DNA of 47,901 nt from contig CAYJJB010000004.1 in assembly GCA_964370405.1 (NCBI GenBank), positions 1 to 47,901 on the forward strand, given 5' to 3'. Shown piece by piece: positions 8,057-15,252 of this stretch; within the stretch, counting starts at the first letter, position 1; each line of letters starts with the position of its first letter. A model generated the notes under the pieces. It made no database searches. It saw only the letters and a list, made by a program, of their open reading frames with translations, and had not been told where the DNA came from. The DNA comes from SIG603 sp964370405. Lineage in GTDB: Bacteria > Bacillota > Clostridia > Oscillospirales > Acutalibacteraceae. The position numbers and the translations under genes were made by a program.

Positions 8057-9199
8057 TTAAAATTTAAGATTTTGAATATAATTTATTTTTTCAATAAGAA
8101 AACTTATATCTTTACTGCTTGTAAATACTGATGGCGATATCCTCACCGTTCCGTTTTCGGTCAAAAATTTATCATGCGCAAGTGGCGCACAGTGCAAACC
8201 ACACCTAGTCGCTATATTAAATTTATTTAATTTTTGACCTATTTCTTCACTATTTTGCCCTAATATATTAAAAGAAAGCACGGGCACAAAATTTTCTTTT
8301 TTGGGAAAAGGTGTGTAAAGAACAATATTTTTCATGTTTTTAAGTGCAGTATATAGCTTTTGTATTTCAAAAATTTCATAACTTAATATTGTGTCTATCC
8401 CTTTTTCCTTAACAAAATCAACACCAGCGCCCATCGATATTATGCCACAGATATTTTGCGTTCCACTTTCAAATTTTTCTGGCACCAAATTTGGCAAATC
8501 GCCGCTTTTTGAATTAATTCCCGTTCCACCATAAAAAATAGGTGATAAGTCATTTAATTTTTTTCCAATAAGCGCACCACTTCCCATAAGCCCGTAAAGC
8601 CCTTTATGTGATGGAATACACAAATAATCTATCTCATCTTTATCAATATCTATCAAGGTAACTCCAGCGGCTTGTGCCGCATCAACACATATTTCTATTC
8701 CGTTCAATTTGCAAAGTGCGCTAATTCTATTTATTGGAAGTCTTATTCCAAAAACATTTGAAGCTGCCGTGCAAACAACAAGCTTTGTATTAGCATTAAA
8801 ACATTCTCTCAAATTATTCAGTGTTTCATCAGGATTATAACTTGTTTTAAAAACACTGTAAGTTACACCTTGCTTTTGCATTTTTATTACCGGTCTTAAC
8901 ACCGCATTATGCTCTAAATCTGAAATTACAATGTGATCACCTGGCTTCATTTTTGCAAAAATTACTTGATTAATTGCTTCTGTACAACTTTTTGTAAAAA
9001 CAACATTTTCTGCATCGCTTAATCCAAAAAAGTCTGCCAATTTTTCCCTTACCGAATAAACCGCAAGTGCCGTTTCATTTGCCATGCTATATCCGCCCCT
9101 GCCAGGGTTTGCCCCCAGTTTTTTTATTGCTGAATTTACAGAATGAAATACACAGGGTGGTTTTGGGTATGTCGTGGCGCTATTATCCAAATAAATCAA
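8057..9199 (-). CDS. Cysteine desulfurase family PLP enzyme (TIGR01977-like)
   Basis: This is a class V aminotransferase-fold enzyme that likely removes sulfur or selenium from (seleno)cysteine. Visible motifs are YLDNSATTYPKPP at the start, ISDLEHNAVLRP (stacking His), the VDAAQAAG segment with the PLP-binding Asp/Gln, and CIPSHKGLYG with the Schiff-base lysine. ATRCGLHCAPLAH near the C-terminus holds the candidate catalytic cysteine. The start is TTG at 9199, 8 bases after a GGGAGTGG site. It is followed upstream by a DUF3343 gene 13 bases away; in other Clostridia this pair often sits with selenium genes, but no selD or yedF is present here. Confidence 0.88.
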   Translation of the reverse strand: MIYLDNSATTYPKPPCVFHSVNSAIKKLGANPGRGGYSMANETALAVYSVREKLADFFGLSDAENVVFTKSCTEAINQVIFAKMKPGDHIVISDLEHNAVLRPVIKMQKQGVTYSVFKTSYNPDETLNNLRECFNANTKLVVCTAASNVFGIRLPINRISALCKLNGIEICVDAAQAAGVTLIDIDKDEIDYLCIPSHKGLYGLMGSGALIGKKLNDLSPIFYGGTGINSKSGDLPNLVPEKFESGTQNICGIISMGAGVDFVKEKGIDTILSYEIFEIQKLYTALKNMKNIVLYTPFPKKENFVPVLSFNILGQNSEEIGQKLNKFNIATRCGLHCAPLAHDKFLTENGTVRISPSVFTSSKDISFLIEKINYIQNLKF

Positions 9200-9212
9200 C
9201 TATGCCACTCCC

Positions 9213-9440
9213 TTACTCCCTTGAAATTTTTGCAAGCACCGAAATATTATTTTGCTTCAAAATCTCACATGCTTTTTCATCATTTCTTGCAACAAATACA
9301 CCATAACCGCAACCATATTCTCTCAACGTCCTATTTCGCTCTACATAAGCGCTAATTCCATTGTTAAAAAGTATCTTTTTCGCCTTAAATGCCTGTGTTA
9401 TCGACCCTAAAATTATTAGCTTACCTTTCAAAATGTCCAC
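9213..9440 (-). CDS. DUF3343 protein, putative S/Se carrier
   Basis: This 75-residue protein starts with GTG and contains the family features: LIILGSITQAFKAKKILFN, the REYGCGYGVFV segment with its single conserved-looking cysteine, and ARNDEKACEIL. DUF3343 proteins accompany cysteine desulfurases of the TIGR01977 type and have been proposed as sulfur or selenium carriers, which is not proven. It is first in a two-gene operon with the desulfurase. A promoter with TTAACA (9511-9516) and TACTAT (9487-9492) on the minus strand, 18 bases apart, is suitably placed. Confidence 0.8.
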   Translation of the reverse strand: MDILKGKLIILGSITQAFKAKKILFNNGISAYVERNRTLREYGCGYGVFVARNDEKACEILKQNNISVLAKISRE

Positions 9441-9486
9441 TCATTTCTATATAAATTTCAAAAAAATCCTAATTTCTCCTATATTC

Positions 9487-9516
9487 ATAGTATGACAGAA
9501 GAAACTATGTTGTTAA
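9487..9516 (-). promoter_or_regulatory. Sigma-A promoter for DUF3343-desulfurase operon
   Basis: The minus strand reads TTAACA, 18 bases, TACTAT. It is divergent from, and only 7 bases away from, the -35 of the plus-strand recombinase promoter. Confidence 0.6.
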
Positions 9517-9523
9517 TTTTGAG

Positions 9524-9553
9524 TTGAAACATCTTTGCGTACTGTGGTATAAT
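9524..9553 (+). promoter_or_regulatory. Extended -10 promoter for the XerC-like gene
   Basis: TTGAAA (9524-9529), 18-base spacer, TATAAT (9548-9553) with a TGG just before the -10, which makes an extended -10. The promoter rules out a start codon further upstream than about 9560 for the following gene. Confidence 0.85.
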
Positions 9554-9583
9554 TGCCTTAATCGGAAAAAAGGAGTGAATTAT

Positions 9584-10564
9584 TTGGCTTTTTCAATTTC
9601 TACCCAAATGCCACAAATTATAAAGCACTATGCACTATATCAAAGAAATGTTAAGGGACGTGCCCAAAAAACCGTTGACGAATATTGTCTTGATTTACGT
9701 ACTTTTTTTAGATTTATGAAAAAACACAGAAATTTAGTTGATGAAAAGACAGATATGAAAGATATTTTAATACTCGATATTGATTTAGACTTCATTAAAA
9801 GTATTACCACCATGGAAATATTTGAGTTTATGAACTATGTTGCAGATGATAGAAATAATATTTCATCCACAAGACAGCGCAAAACCTCGTCATTAAAGGG
9901 TTTATTTAAATTTTTAACTGTGCACGAAAAACTACTAAAGCAAGACCCAACAGAGAATTTATCCGCACCAAAAAAGAAAAAATCCTTGCCAAAATACCTC
10001 TCTCTTGAAGAGAGTATAGAGCTTTTAAATGCAGTCGAAGGCCCTGACAGTGTGCGTGATTATTGCATGTTAACCCTGTTTTTAAATTGCGGATTACGAC
10101 TTTCAGAACTGGTGTCCATAAATTTAACCGACGTAATATATAGAAATTCTACAATAAAGATACTAGGAAAAGGAAATAAAGAGCGTCTGGTTTATTTAAA
10201 TGATGCCTGCTTAAATTCCATATCCGAATATATTAAAGTTCGACCAAAAGATAAAGTAGTAAATAAAGAAGCACTGTTTTTAAGCAAAAGACTTATAAGA
10301 ATAAGCCCAAAAACAGTGCAACATATAGTAAATAAATATTTAGATAAAATTGGACTTGGAAATGCTGGTTATTCTGTACATAAACTAAGACATACAGCAG
10401 CAACCCTAATGTATCAGCACGGCGGTGTCGATATACGTGTACTGCAAGACATTTTGGGGCACGAAAACTTAGGAACTACCGAAATTTATACCCATACCTC
10501 TATATCGCAAATAGAAGCAGCTGCAAAAAGCAACCCTTTATCAAAAATATCGGCACGGAAATAA
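9584..10564 (+). CDS. Tyrosine recombinase, XerC/XerD type
   Basis: This is a site-specific recombinase of 326 residues from the TTG at 9584, chosen because AGGAG lies 8 bases before it; a reading start at 9524 would coincide with the -35 box. An N-terminal SAM-like DNA-binding domain (about 10-120) precedes the catalytic domain with the full set R172, K196, H266, R269, H293 and nucleophile Y302, in GLRLSEL, GKGNKER, HKLRHTA and LGHENLGTTEIYTH. It probably cleaves dif-like or att sites. It is transcribed alone, converging on a second Xer-type gene with a shared terminator. XerC versus XerD versus a XerA-like lone recombinase cannot be settled here. Confidence 0.92.
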   Translation: MAFSISTQMPQIIKHYALYQRNVKGRAQKTVDEYCLDLRTFFRFMKKHRNLVDEKTDMKDILILDIDLDFIKSITTMEIFEFMNYVADDRNNISSTRQRKTSSLKGLFKFLTVHEKLLKQDPTENLSAPKKKKSLPKYLSLEESIELLNAVEGPDSVRDYCMLTLFLNCGLRLSELVSINLTDVIYRNSTIKILGKGNKERLVYLNDACLNSISEYIKVRPKDKVVNKEALFLSKRLIRISPKTVQHIVNKYLDKIGLGNAGYSVHKLRHTAATLMYQHGGVDIRVLQDILGHENLGTTEIYTHTSISQIEAAAKSNPLSKISARK

Positions 10565-10573
10565 ACACAAACA

Positions 10574-10603
10574 CCTTTATAAAGCTTTTAAACTTTATAA
10601 AGG
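10574..10603. terminator. Bidirectional terminator between the two recombinases
   Basis: CCTTTATAAAG (10574-10584) and CTTTATAAAGG (10593-10603) are perfect 11-bp inverted repeats around an 8-base loop. T-rich runs follow on the plus strand; the convergent genes on both sides make a shared terminator likely. Confidence 0.8.
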
Positions 10604-10615
10604 CGTTTTACTTTA

Positions 10616-11494
10616 CTAGCTACTTTTTGCTCTAGGATGACAGTCGTGATAAACTGACTGTACATGATTATCAAGAAGTTGCACATAAACTTGTGTTGAA
10701 GATATATCAGCATGTCCCATCATAGTCTGAATATCTTTAACAGATGCACCATTCTCAAGCAAATGCAGTGCAAATGAATGTCTTAAAGTATGTGGTGTAA
10801 GCTCTTTATCAATTTCAGCCTCTGCAGCATATCCTTTAACAATTTTCCAAAAGCCTTGTCTTGTCAGTCTGCTTCCGTTTAGATTTACAAATAAAGCATC
10901 GCCGCTTTCTTCTGATACTATTATGCTTCTCATTCTATGTATGTAATCTGAAACCGCAACAATTGCAGAAGTGTAAACAGGTATACTCCTTACCCCTTTA
11001 GGCCCTGTGCAGTAAAGAACGCCTGAACGCAAATTGATATTTGAAACGTTTAAATTAATAAGTTCTGACACCCTTATACCTGTTGCATATAAAAGCTCTA
11101 GCATAGCTTTATCCCTACAACCCTTAGCCTCTGTCAATAAAGGCTTTGATAAAAGTCTATCTATTTCTTCTCCAGTAAGTACTTGGGGAAGTTTTTTTTC
11201 TGTCTTTTCAAGTTTAATACCTTTAGTTGGGTTTTTATCTAAAACTCCGCTAAATATTAAAAATTTATAAAAGCAGCGAACAGACGAAAGGTTTCTTGAA
11301 ATTGTAGACATAGTCTTTCCAAGCTCTTTCAAGTTTAAAACATATTCTTCTACTTTAGCTGTATCCACATCAACAGGAGAAGTATCTTTTAAAAAATCTA
11401 AATAATTAGAAACATCTCTTAAATAAGATTCAATTGTATTGCTGGATTTTTGGTTCCCCAAATAATCTTTAAATTGTGCATAATAATCAGTCAT
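10616..11494 (-). CDS. xerD: Tyrosine recombinase XerD
   Basis: This 292-residue recombinase fits XerD in length and neighbourhood. The N-terminal SAM-like domain (about 1-85) binds DNA; the catalytic domain carries R141, K166, H235, R238, H261 and Y270 in TGIRVSEL, TGPKGVR, HTLRHSFALHLL and MGHADISSTQVYVQL. With a XerC partner it resolves chromosome dimers at dif. It is directly downstream of a spoIIM-like gene, as ripX/xerD is near spoIIM in Bacillus, which supports the XerD call. The gap to that gene is about 14 bases, so they are likely co-transcribed. Confidence 0.9.
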   Translation of the reverse strand: MTDYYAQFKDYLGNQKSSNTIESYLRDVSNYLDFLKDTSPVDVDTAKVEEYVLNLKELGKTMSTISRNLSSVRCFYKFLIFSGVLDKNPTKGIKLEKTEKKLPQVLTGEEIDRLLSKPLLTEAKGCRDKAMLELLYATGIRVSELINLNVSNINLRSGVLYCTGPKGVRSIPVYTSAIVAVSDYIHRMRSIIVSEESGDALFVNLNGSRLTRQGFWKIVKGYAAEAEIDKELTPHTLRHSFALHLLENGASVKDIQTMMGHADISSTQVYVQLLDNHVQSVYHDCHPRAKSS

Positions 11495-11508
11495 ATTTTT
11501 TTACCGTC

Positions 11509-12075
11509 CTACAAAATTAAATATTGCCATAATCCGTAAATCAAGGATAGGCACAGCATATATAATGCAATAATGGAAAATTGCTTTAAACCATTATGAA
11601 AAACCACCGCAGGTTTTTCAGTGTTTGAAAATAAACACTTAGAAACATACATAGATTGAGATAAATAAAGGTGAAGTACCGATATCTCAAGTGCTAAAAT
11701 TGGCGCATAAAGTGTAAAACATATCACTGTTTGTCCATTCAAAAAAAGTGACATAAGCACCAAAATAGAAAAAACTGCTTTAAAAAACATAAGTGCCGGG
11801 ATAATAATAAAGCCAAAAAATGATGCAGCTAAAATAAATCCCAATAGAGGAAACAGCATAAAATACAAGAAGCTGTGAAAAAAAATAGGAAATACAGAAC
11901 TTGTATCTGCTAAAAAATATATAATCAGCGGTGAAAATATTTCATTTTCTATATTTATATTAAGAAAAAACGAAATACAAACACCAATTATAAAACAAAA
12001 TAAATTTAAGATAAAAAATGACACAGGGATAAAAAAATTAAGTTTAAAAATTTTAAATTCTAGTCTTTTTTTCAT
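11509..12075 (-). CDS. SpoIIM-like membrane protein
   Basis: This 188-residue polytopic membrane protein has about five hydrophobic segments (roughly residues 13-35, 62-80, 82-115, 120-140, 165-187). The family resemblance to stage II sporulation protein M, part of the DMP engulfment complex with SpoIID and SpoIIP, rests mainly on size, topology, the helix pairs with short charged links, and adjacency to xerD, an arrangement seen in other spore formers. Sequence motifs are weak, so the call is tentative. A GGAG site lies 7 bases before the ATG at 12075, and the start codon region can pair with CATAGTA upstream. Confidence 0.55.
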   Translation of the reverse strand: MKKRLEFKIFKLNFFIPVSFFILNLFCFIIGVCISFFLNINIENEIFSPLIIYFLADTSSVFPIFFHSFLYFMLFPLLGFILAASFFGFIIIPALMFFKAVFSILVLMSLFLNGQTVICFTLYAPILALEISVLHLYLSQSMYVSKCLFSNTEKPAVVFHNGLKQFSIIALYMLCLSLIYGLWQYLIL

Positions 12076-12131
12076 AGTACATCTCCGTCCTTTAACTGTT
12101 AAGACATACTATGCTGATAATTAAAAATTTA

Positions 12132-12944
12132 TTACCCTAACTTGCTAAGTTCTTTTGCCCTGTTTTTACAAGCGATTAAACCCTTACAAAAAACTTTATC
12201 AAGTGAATTTTCATCAAATGCATCAAGGGCAGCCCTTGTTGTGCCCCCTTTTGAGGCAACCATTTCTATAAGTTCACTTTCTAAAAGACTAGTTTCTTTA
12301 AGCATTGTAGCGCAACCTAAAAGAGTTTGCGAAAATAAATCTCTTGCCACAGTGTAATCCACACCGTTTTGGGTGGCAAAGTCAGTTATTATTTTTGAAA
12401 TGTAATAAATGTACGCCGGTGTGCTACCGCTTATATTTATTACAGCATCTTGCAAATTTTCTGAAATCTCTCGAACTAAACCGCAGGAAGAAAAAACTCC
12501 CTTAATAAGATCAAACTCTTCATCACTAACATTTTGTGTTCTTGAAACTGCCGTTGCACCCTGACCTATTAAGGCAGCTGTATTCGGCATTACTCTTATT
12601 ACCTTAGCATCAAAATTTAAATACTCACTAATTTTTTCTGATGTAAGCCCTGCGACTATGGATATGTATAAAAAATTATTTGCAACCACTGGTTGCATAA
12701 TCTTAAAAACTTCATCTAAGTTTTGAGGTTTTACACATATAAAGATTATGTTGACATTTTGGAATAATTCGTCGATATTCACACAGGTTTTACAGCCCAA
12801 ATCCGCAAAATATGCCATTTTTTCTTTAGTTCTACCATATATATAGAGGTTTTCGGCATTCGTGAAATTCGTTGATACTATGCCATTTACAATGGCCTTC
12901 GCCATCTTACCAGGGCCTATAAACCCAATNNNNNNNNNNCACAA
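12132..12944 (-). CDS. proC: Pyrroline-5-carboxylate reductase (start lost in assembly gap)
   Basis: ProC reduces pyrroline-5-carboxylate to proline with NAD(P)H. The Rossmann motif IGFIGPGKMAKAIVNG is at the N-terminus, and the C-terminal dimerisation domain shows VASKGGTTRAALDAF, the family signature. VIRVMPNTAALIGQGATAV is also typical. Ten Ns (12930-12939) replace the first few codons; a purine-rich GAGGGGG site lies just upstream of the Ns, so the true ATG is probably inside the gap and the TTG at 12944 is an artefact. Beyond the gap the frame is intact (about 265 residues). It is followed by the spoIIM-like gene. Confidence 0.92.
   Translation of the reverse strand: MXXXXIGFIGPGKMAKAIVNGIVSTNFTNAENLYIYGRTKEKMAYFADLGCKTCVNIDELFQNVNIIFICVKPQNLDEVFKIMQPVVANNFLYISIVAGLTSEKISEYLNFDAKVIRVMPNTAALIGQGATAVSRTQNVSDEEFDLIKGVFSSCGLVREISENLQDAVINISGSTPAYIYYISKIITDFATQNGVDYTVARDLFSQTLLGCATMLKETSLLESELIEMVASKGGTTRAALDAFDENSLDKVFCKGLIACKNRAKELSKLG
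12930..12939. other. Assembly gap (10 Ns)
   Basis: Ten consecutive Ns mark a scaffold join or masked bases within the 5' end of proC. The true size of the gap is unknown, so neighbourhood across it should be treated with slight caution. Confidence 0.99.
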
Positions 12945-13192
12945 ATTCCCCCTCGCTGATATATACTATAATACTTTTTAGGACATTTTGCAATAGTTTT
13001 TATGAATATTTTTTCATTTTCACTGTAAACTACTCAATTTTATGTATAATATATTATGTAAACCAATGTATATAGTGATAAATTTCTTATGTATACAAGA
13101 TATGTATAAAAATACACTCAATCGCAAATGTGAATAATTTGTTAATATTTCCACTTCCTAAAACAGTAGTTAACAATCTTAGATATATAAAA
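12945..13192. other. AT-rich intergenic region upstream of proC with repeated TATGTATA-like motifs
   Basis: No gene is seen in these 248 bases. They contain five imperfect copies of (T/A)ATGTA(T/A)A at 13041, 13055, 13065, 13088 and 13101, a TTATGTAAACC at 13054-13064 that resembles the XerD half of a Firmicutes dif site, and ACTTCCTAAAA near 13152 that resembles the XerC half. The proC promoter must lie in here. Confidence 0.5.
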
Positions 13193-13220
13193 AGAGTGAG
13201 CACACAAATGCACTCACTCT
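13193..13220 (-). terminator. Terminator after the TIGR04086 gene
   Basis: AGAGTGAG (13193-13200) and CTCACTCT (13213-13220) form an 8-bp stem six bases past the stop at 13227; on the minus strand it is followed by TTTTTATA. Confidence 0.85.
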
Positions 13221-13226
13221 AAACTT

Positions 13227-13601
13227 TTAATATTTCTTTCGTTTTACTGTTATACCAAGTATGGCACCTATTACAGCTGAGATCTCAGTGATTACAACCT
13301 GACTTATTAGATTAATAATATTCACCTCTCCCCCATTTATCAGAACAAACACTAATGCAAATGAAAGCCATAACCCTGAAATTATACTTGCGTAAATTAT
13401 TGCTTTTTCAAATGCAATCTTACAACATATAAACGAGCCGCAAAACACAGCAATGACCCAAAATATTTTCATAAACAAGTCATAACTTTCAAAACTTACA
13501 CTTCCAATACTCACACTAACACTTGCCATCACCGCCATCAAAACCAAGAAAATTGCTATCTCTGTTAAAAACCCTACTAATATAGCTTTAATTTTAAACA
13601 T
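13227..13601 (-). CDS. TIGR04086 family small membrane protein
   Basis: This is a 124-residue protein with four predicted transmembrane helices (about 6-28, 43-60, 66-88, 92-117) and a basic KRKKY end. The size, topology and position just after yajC match the TIGR04086 family of Clostridia membrane proteins, whose function is unknown. Its start ATG at 13601 is abutted by a U7 tract and a strong hairpin whose 3' arm holds the only Shine-Dalgarno-like GGGG, so expression may be attenuated. Confidence 0.75.
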   Translation of the reverse strand: MFKIKAILVGFLTEIAIFLVLMAVMASVSVSIGSVSFESYDLFMKIFWVIAVFCGSFICCKIAFEKAIIYASIISGLWLSFALVFVLINGGEVNIINLISQVVITEISAVIGAILGITVKRKKY

Positions 13602-13647
13602 AAAAAAACCCCTTACGAATAATATAGTAATTACTATTCGTAAAAGG
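13602..13647 (-). promoter_or_regulatory. Hairpin plus U7 directly before the TIGR04086 start codon
   Basis: On the minus strand CCTTTTACGAATA pairs over 13 positions (two G-U) with TATTCGTAAGGGG, followed at once by TTTTTTT and the ATG at 13601. This has the form of an intrinsic terminator after yajC, yet its 3' arm is also the ribosome-binding site of the next gene. Confidence 0.75.
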
Positions 13648-13679
13648 TAAGTTTTATGTTTGTTTAATTAAGTTTTAAA

Positions 13680-14006
13680 TTAAGCTTCTGTCTCTTCGTG
13701 TACTGTGTCAACGCTTCCTACAGCCCAACGTTTTAGTTTAATTTTTGTTTTATCTGCGCCTGTCTCAAGAATTAAAGAATCTGTTTCTTCTTTAACAGCA
13801 ACTATTCTACCAGTGATTCCACCAATAGTTGTGATTTCATCACCCACTTGAGCATTTCTTTTCATTTCAGCTTCTTTTTTTCTCTTCTTGCTTTGTGGAC
13901 GGAAGAAGAAAAAGTAAATAGCTGCAAAAAACAGTGCATAAACACCGATTATCCAAACTATGTTTATTCCGCCTGCTGCTTGATCTAATGTGATAAGTTG
14001 ATTCAT
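13680..14006 (-). CDS. yajC: YajC, Sec translocase accessory subunit
   Basis: YajC is a single-pass membrane protein associated with SecDF. The 108 residues show one N-terminal helix (about 14-35, IVWIIGVYALFFAAIYFFFF) followed by the family signature FRPQSKKRKKEAEMKRNAQV and GDEITTIGGITGRIVAVKEE. It is 100 bases downstream of tgt, the usual queA-tgt-yajC order. A GGAGG site precedes the ATG at 14006. Neither secD nor secF follows; the next gene is a TIGR04086 membrane protein. Confidence 0.95.
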   Translation of the reverse strand: MNQLITLDQAAGGINIVWIIGVYALFFAAIYFFFFRPQSKKRKKEAEMKRNAQVGDEITTIGGITGRIVAVKEETDSLILETGADKTKIKLKRWAVGSVDTVHEETEA

Positions 14007-14057
14007 AATATTGTTTGCACCTCCAAGTTAATAGAGCTATTTTAACACACTGGCCAT

Positions 14058-14128
14058 ATATTGGCAAGCTTTATTTTGTTAATATTGTTTTAAATCTTAT
14101 TTTTTTGCTAAATTCTGCTTGCCAATAT
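14058..14128. repeat. 12-bp inverted repeat bracketing the tgt stop codon
   Basis: ATATTGGCAAGC (14058-14069) and GCTTGCCAATAT (14117-14128) are exact reverse complements separated by 47 bases; pairing extends two more positions with a wobble. The tgt stop codon lies inside the loop. The T-rich run is in the loop, so it is not a standard terminator. Confidence 0.7.
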
Positions 14129-15238
14129 GTCTTTATTATTATTATAAAAATCTTCAAAACTTCCATTATCAAGTTCATCTCTGATTTTTTTCATGAGATT
14201 ATTATAAAAATATAAATTATGCATTACTGATAGTCGCATAGCAAGTATCTCCCCTGCTTTAAACAAGTGATGTATATACGCTCTTGAATGTTTTTTACAA
14301 ACTGGACAGTCACAATTCTCATCAAGCGGTAAAGTATCAAGTTTATATTTTGCATTGAGCAAATTACGTCTTCCAATAGATGTAAATATATGACCATGCC
14401 TTGCATTTCTTGTTGGCATTACACAGTCAAATAAATCAACACCTCTATAAACCGCCTCCAAAATATTAGACGGAGTTCCAACACCCATTAAATACCTAAT
14501 TTTTCCTTTTGGCATGTGAGGTTCTACAATTTCAATTACCTTATACATCTCCTCTGCCGTTTCACCAACAGCCAATCCGCCAATTGCATAACCATCTAAG
14601 TCAAGTTTTGCAATTTCCTTCATATTTTCAATTCTCAAGTCTTCAAACGTGCTTCCTTGGTTAATTCCAAAAAGCATTTGCTCTTTATTTAATGTATCCG
14701 GTAAAGCATTTAGCCTCTGCATTTCATCTTTACATCTAACAAGCCACCTTACAGTTCTCTGACAAGATTTTCTTGCATAGTCATGTGTAGTCGGATTTTC
14801 CATGCACTCATCAAACGCCATTGCTATTGTAGCACCCAAATTCGACTGTATCTGCATACTTTCCTCAGGTCCCATGAAAATTTTTCTTCCATCTATATGA
14901 GAGGCAAATGTTACTCCCTCTTCTTTAATTTTTCTAAGCCCCGAGAGAGAAAACACCTGAAATCCGCCACTGTCTGTAAGTATAGGCCCTTCCCAACCTG
15001 TAAACTTATGAAGACCGCCCAAGGTTTTAATATTTTCATCCCCTGGTCTTAGGTGAAGGTGATATGTATTGCAAAGCTGTACTTGACAGTCCAAATCCAC
15101 CAAGTCATGTGCAGAAACGCCACCTTTTATGGCAGCCGCTGTTGCAACATTCATAAACGCAGGTGTTTGAAATGTACCGTGAACAGTTTTAAATTCTCCT
15201 CGTCTTGCATTTTTTTCTTGTTTTATTAAATTAAACAT
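14108..15238 (-). CDS. tgt: tRNA-guanine transglycosylase
   Basis: Tgt exchanges G34 of tRNAs with GUN anticodons for preQ1, a step of queuosine synthesis. The 376-residue protein has LTDSGGFQVFSLSGLRKI with the general-acid aspartate, GGLAVGETAEEM, and VDLFDCVMPTRNARHGH with the nucleophilic aspartate (DCVMPTR). The zinc site CDCPVCKKH is near residue 313 with a distal histidine. It is 14 bases downstream of queA, and its product is QueA's substrate. QueT supplies the precursor from elsewhere in the window. Confidence 0.97.
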   Translation of the reverse strand: MFNLIKQEKNARRGEFKTVHGTFQTPAFMNVATAAAIKGGVSAHDLVDLDCQVQLCNTYHLHLRPGDENIKTLGGLHKFTGWEGPILTDSGGFQVFSLSGLRKIKEEGVTFASHIDGRKIFMGPEESMQIQSNLGATIAMAFDECMENPTTHDYARKSCQRTVRWLVRCKDEMQRLNALPDTLNKEQMLFGINQGSTFEDLRIENMKEIAKLDLDGYAIGGLAVGETAEEMYKVIEIVEPHMPKGKIRYLMGVGTPSNILEAVYRGVDLFDCVMPTRNARHGHIFTSIGRRNLLNAKYKLDTLPLDENCDCPVCKKHSRAYIHHLFKAGEILAMRLSVMHNLYFYNNLMKKIRDELDNGSFEDFYNNNKDILASRI

Positions 15239-15252
15239 ACAATCCTCTTTCT

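Noticed and set aside
9524..9583. A 20-codon N-terminal extension of the XerC-like recombinase
   Set aside because: Its TTG start coincides with the -35 box of the gene's promoter, and the AGGAG site points to the TTG at 9584.
13037..13064. A complete chromosomal dif site
   Set aside because: Only the XerD arm (TTATGTAAACC) matches well; the presumed XerC arm agrees at about half of its positions. Reported as half-site evidence only.
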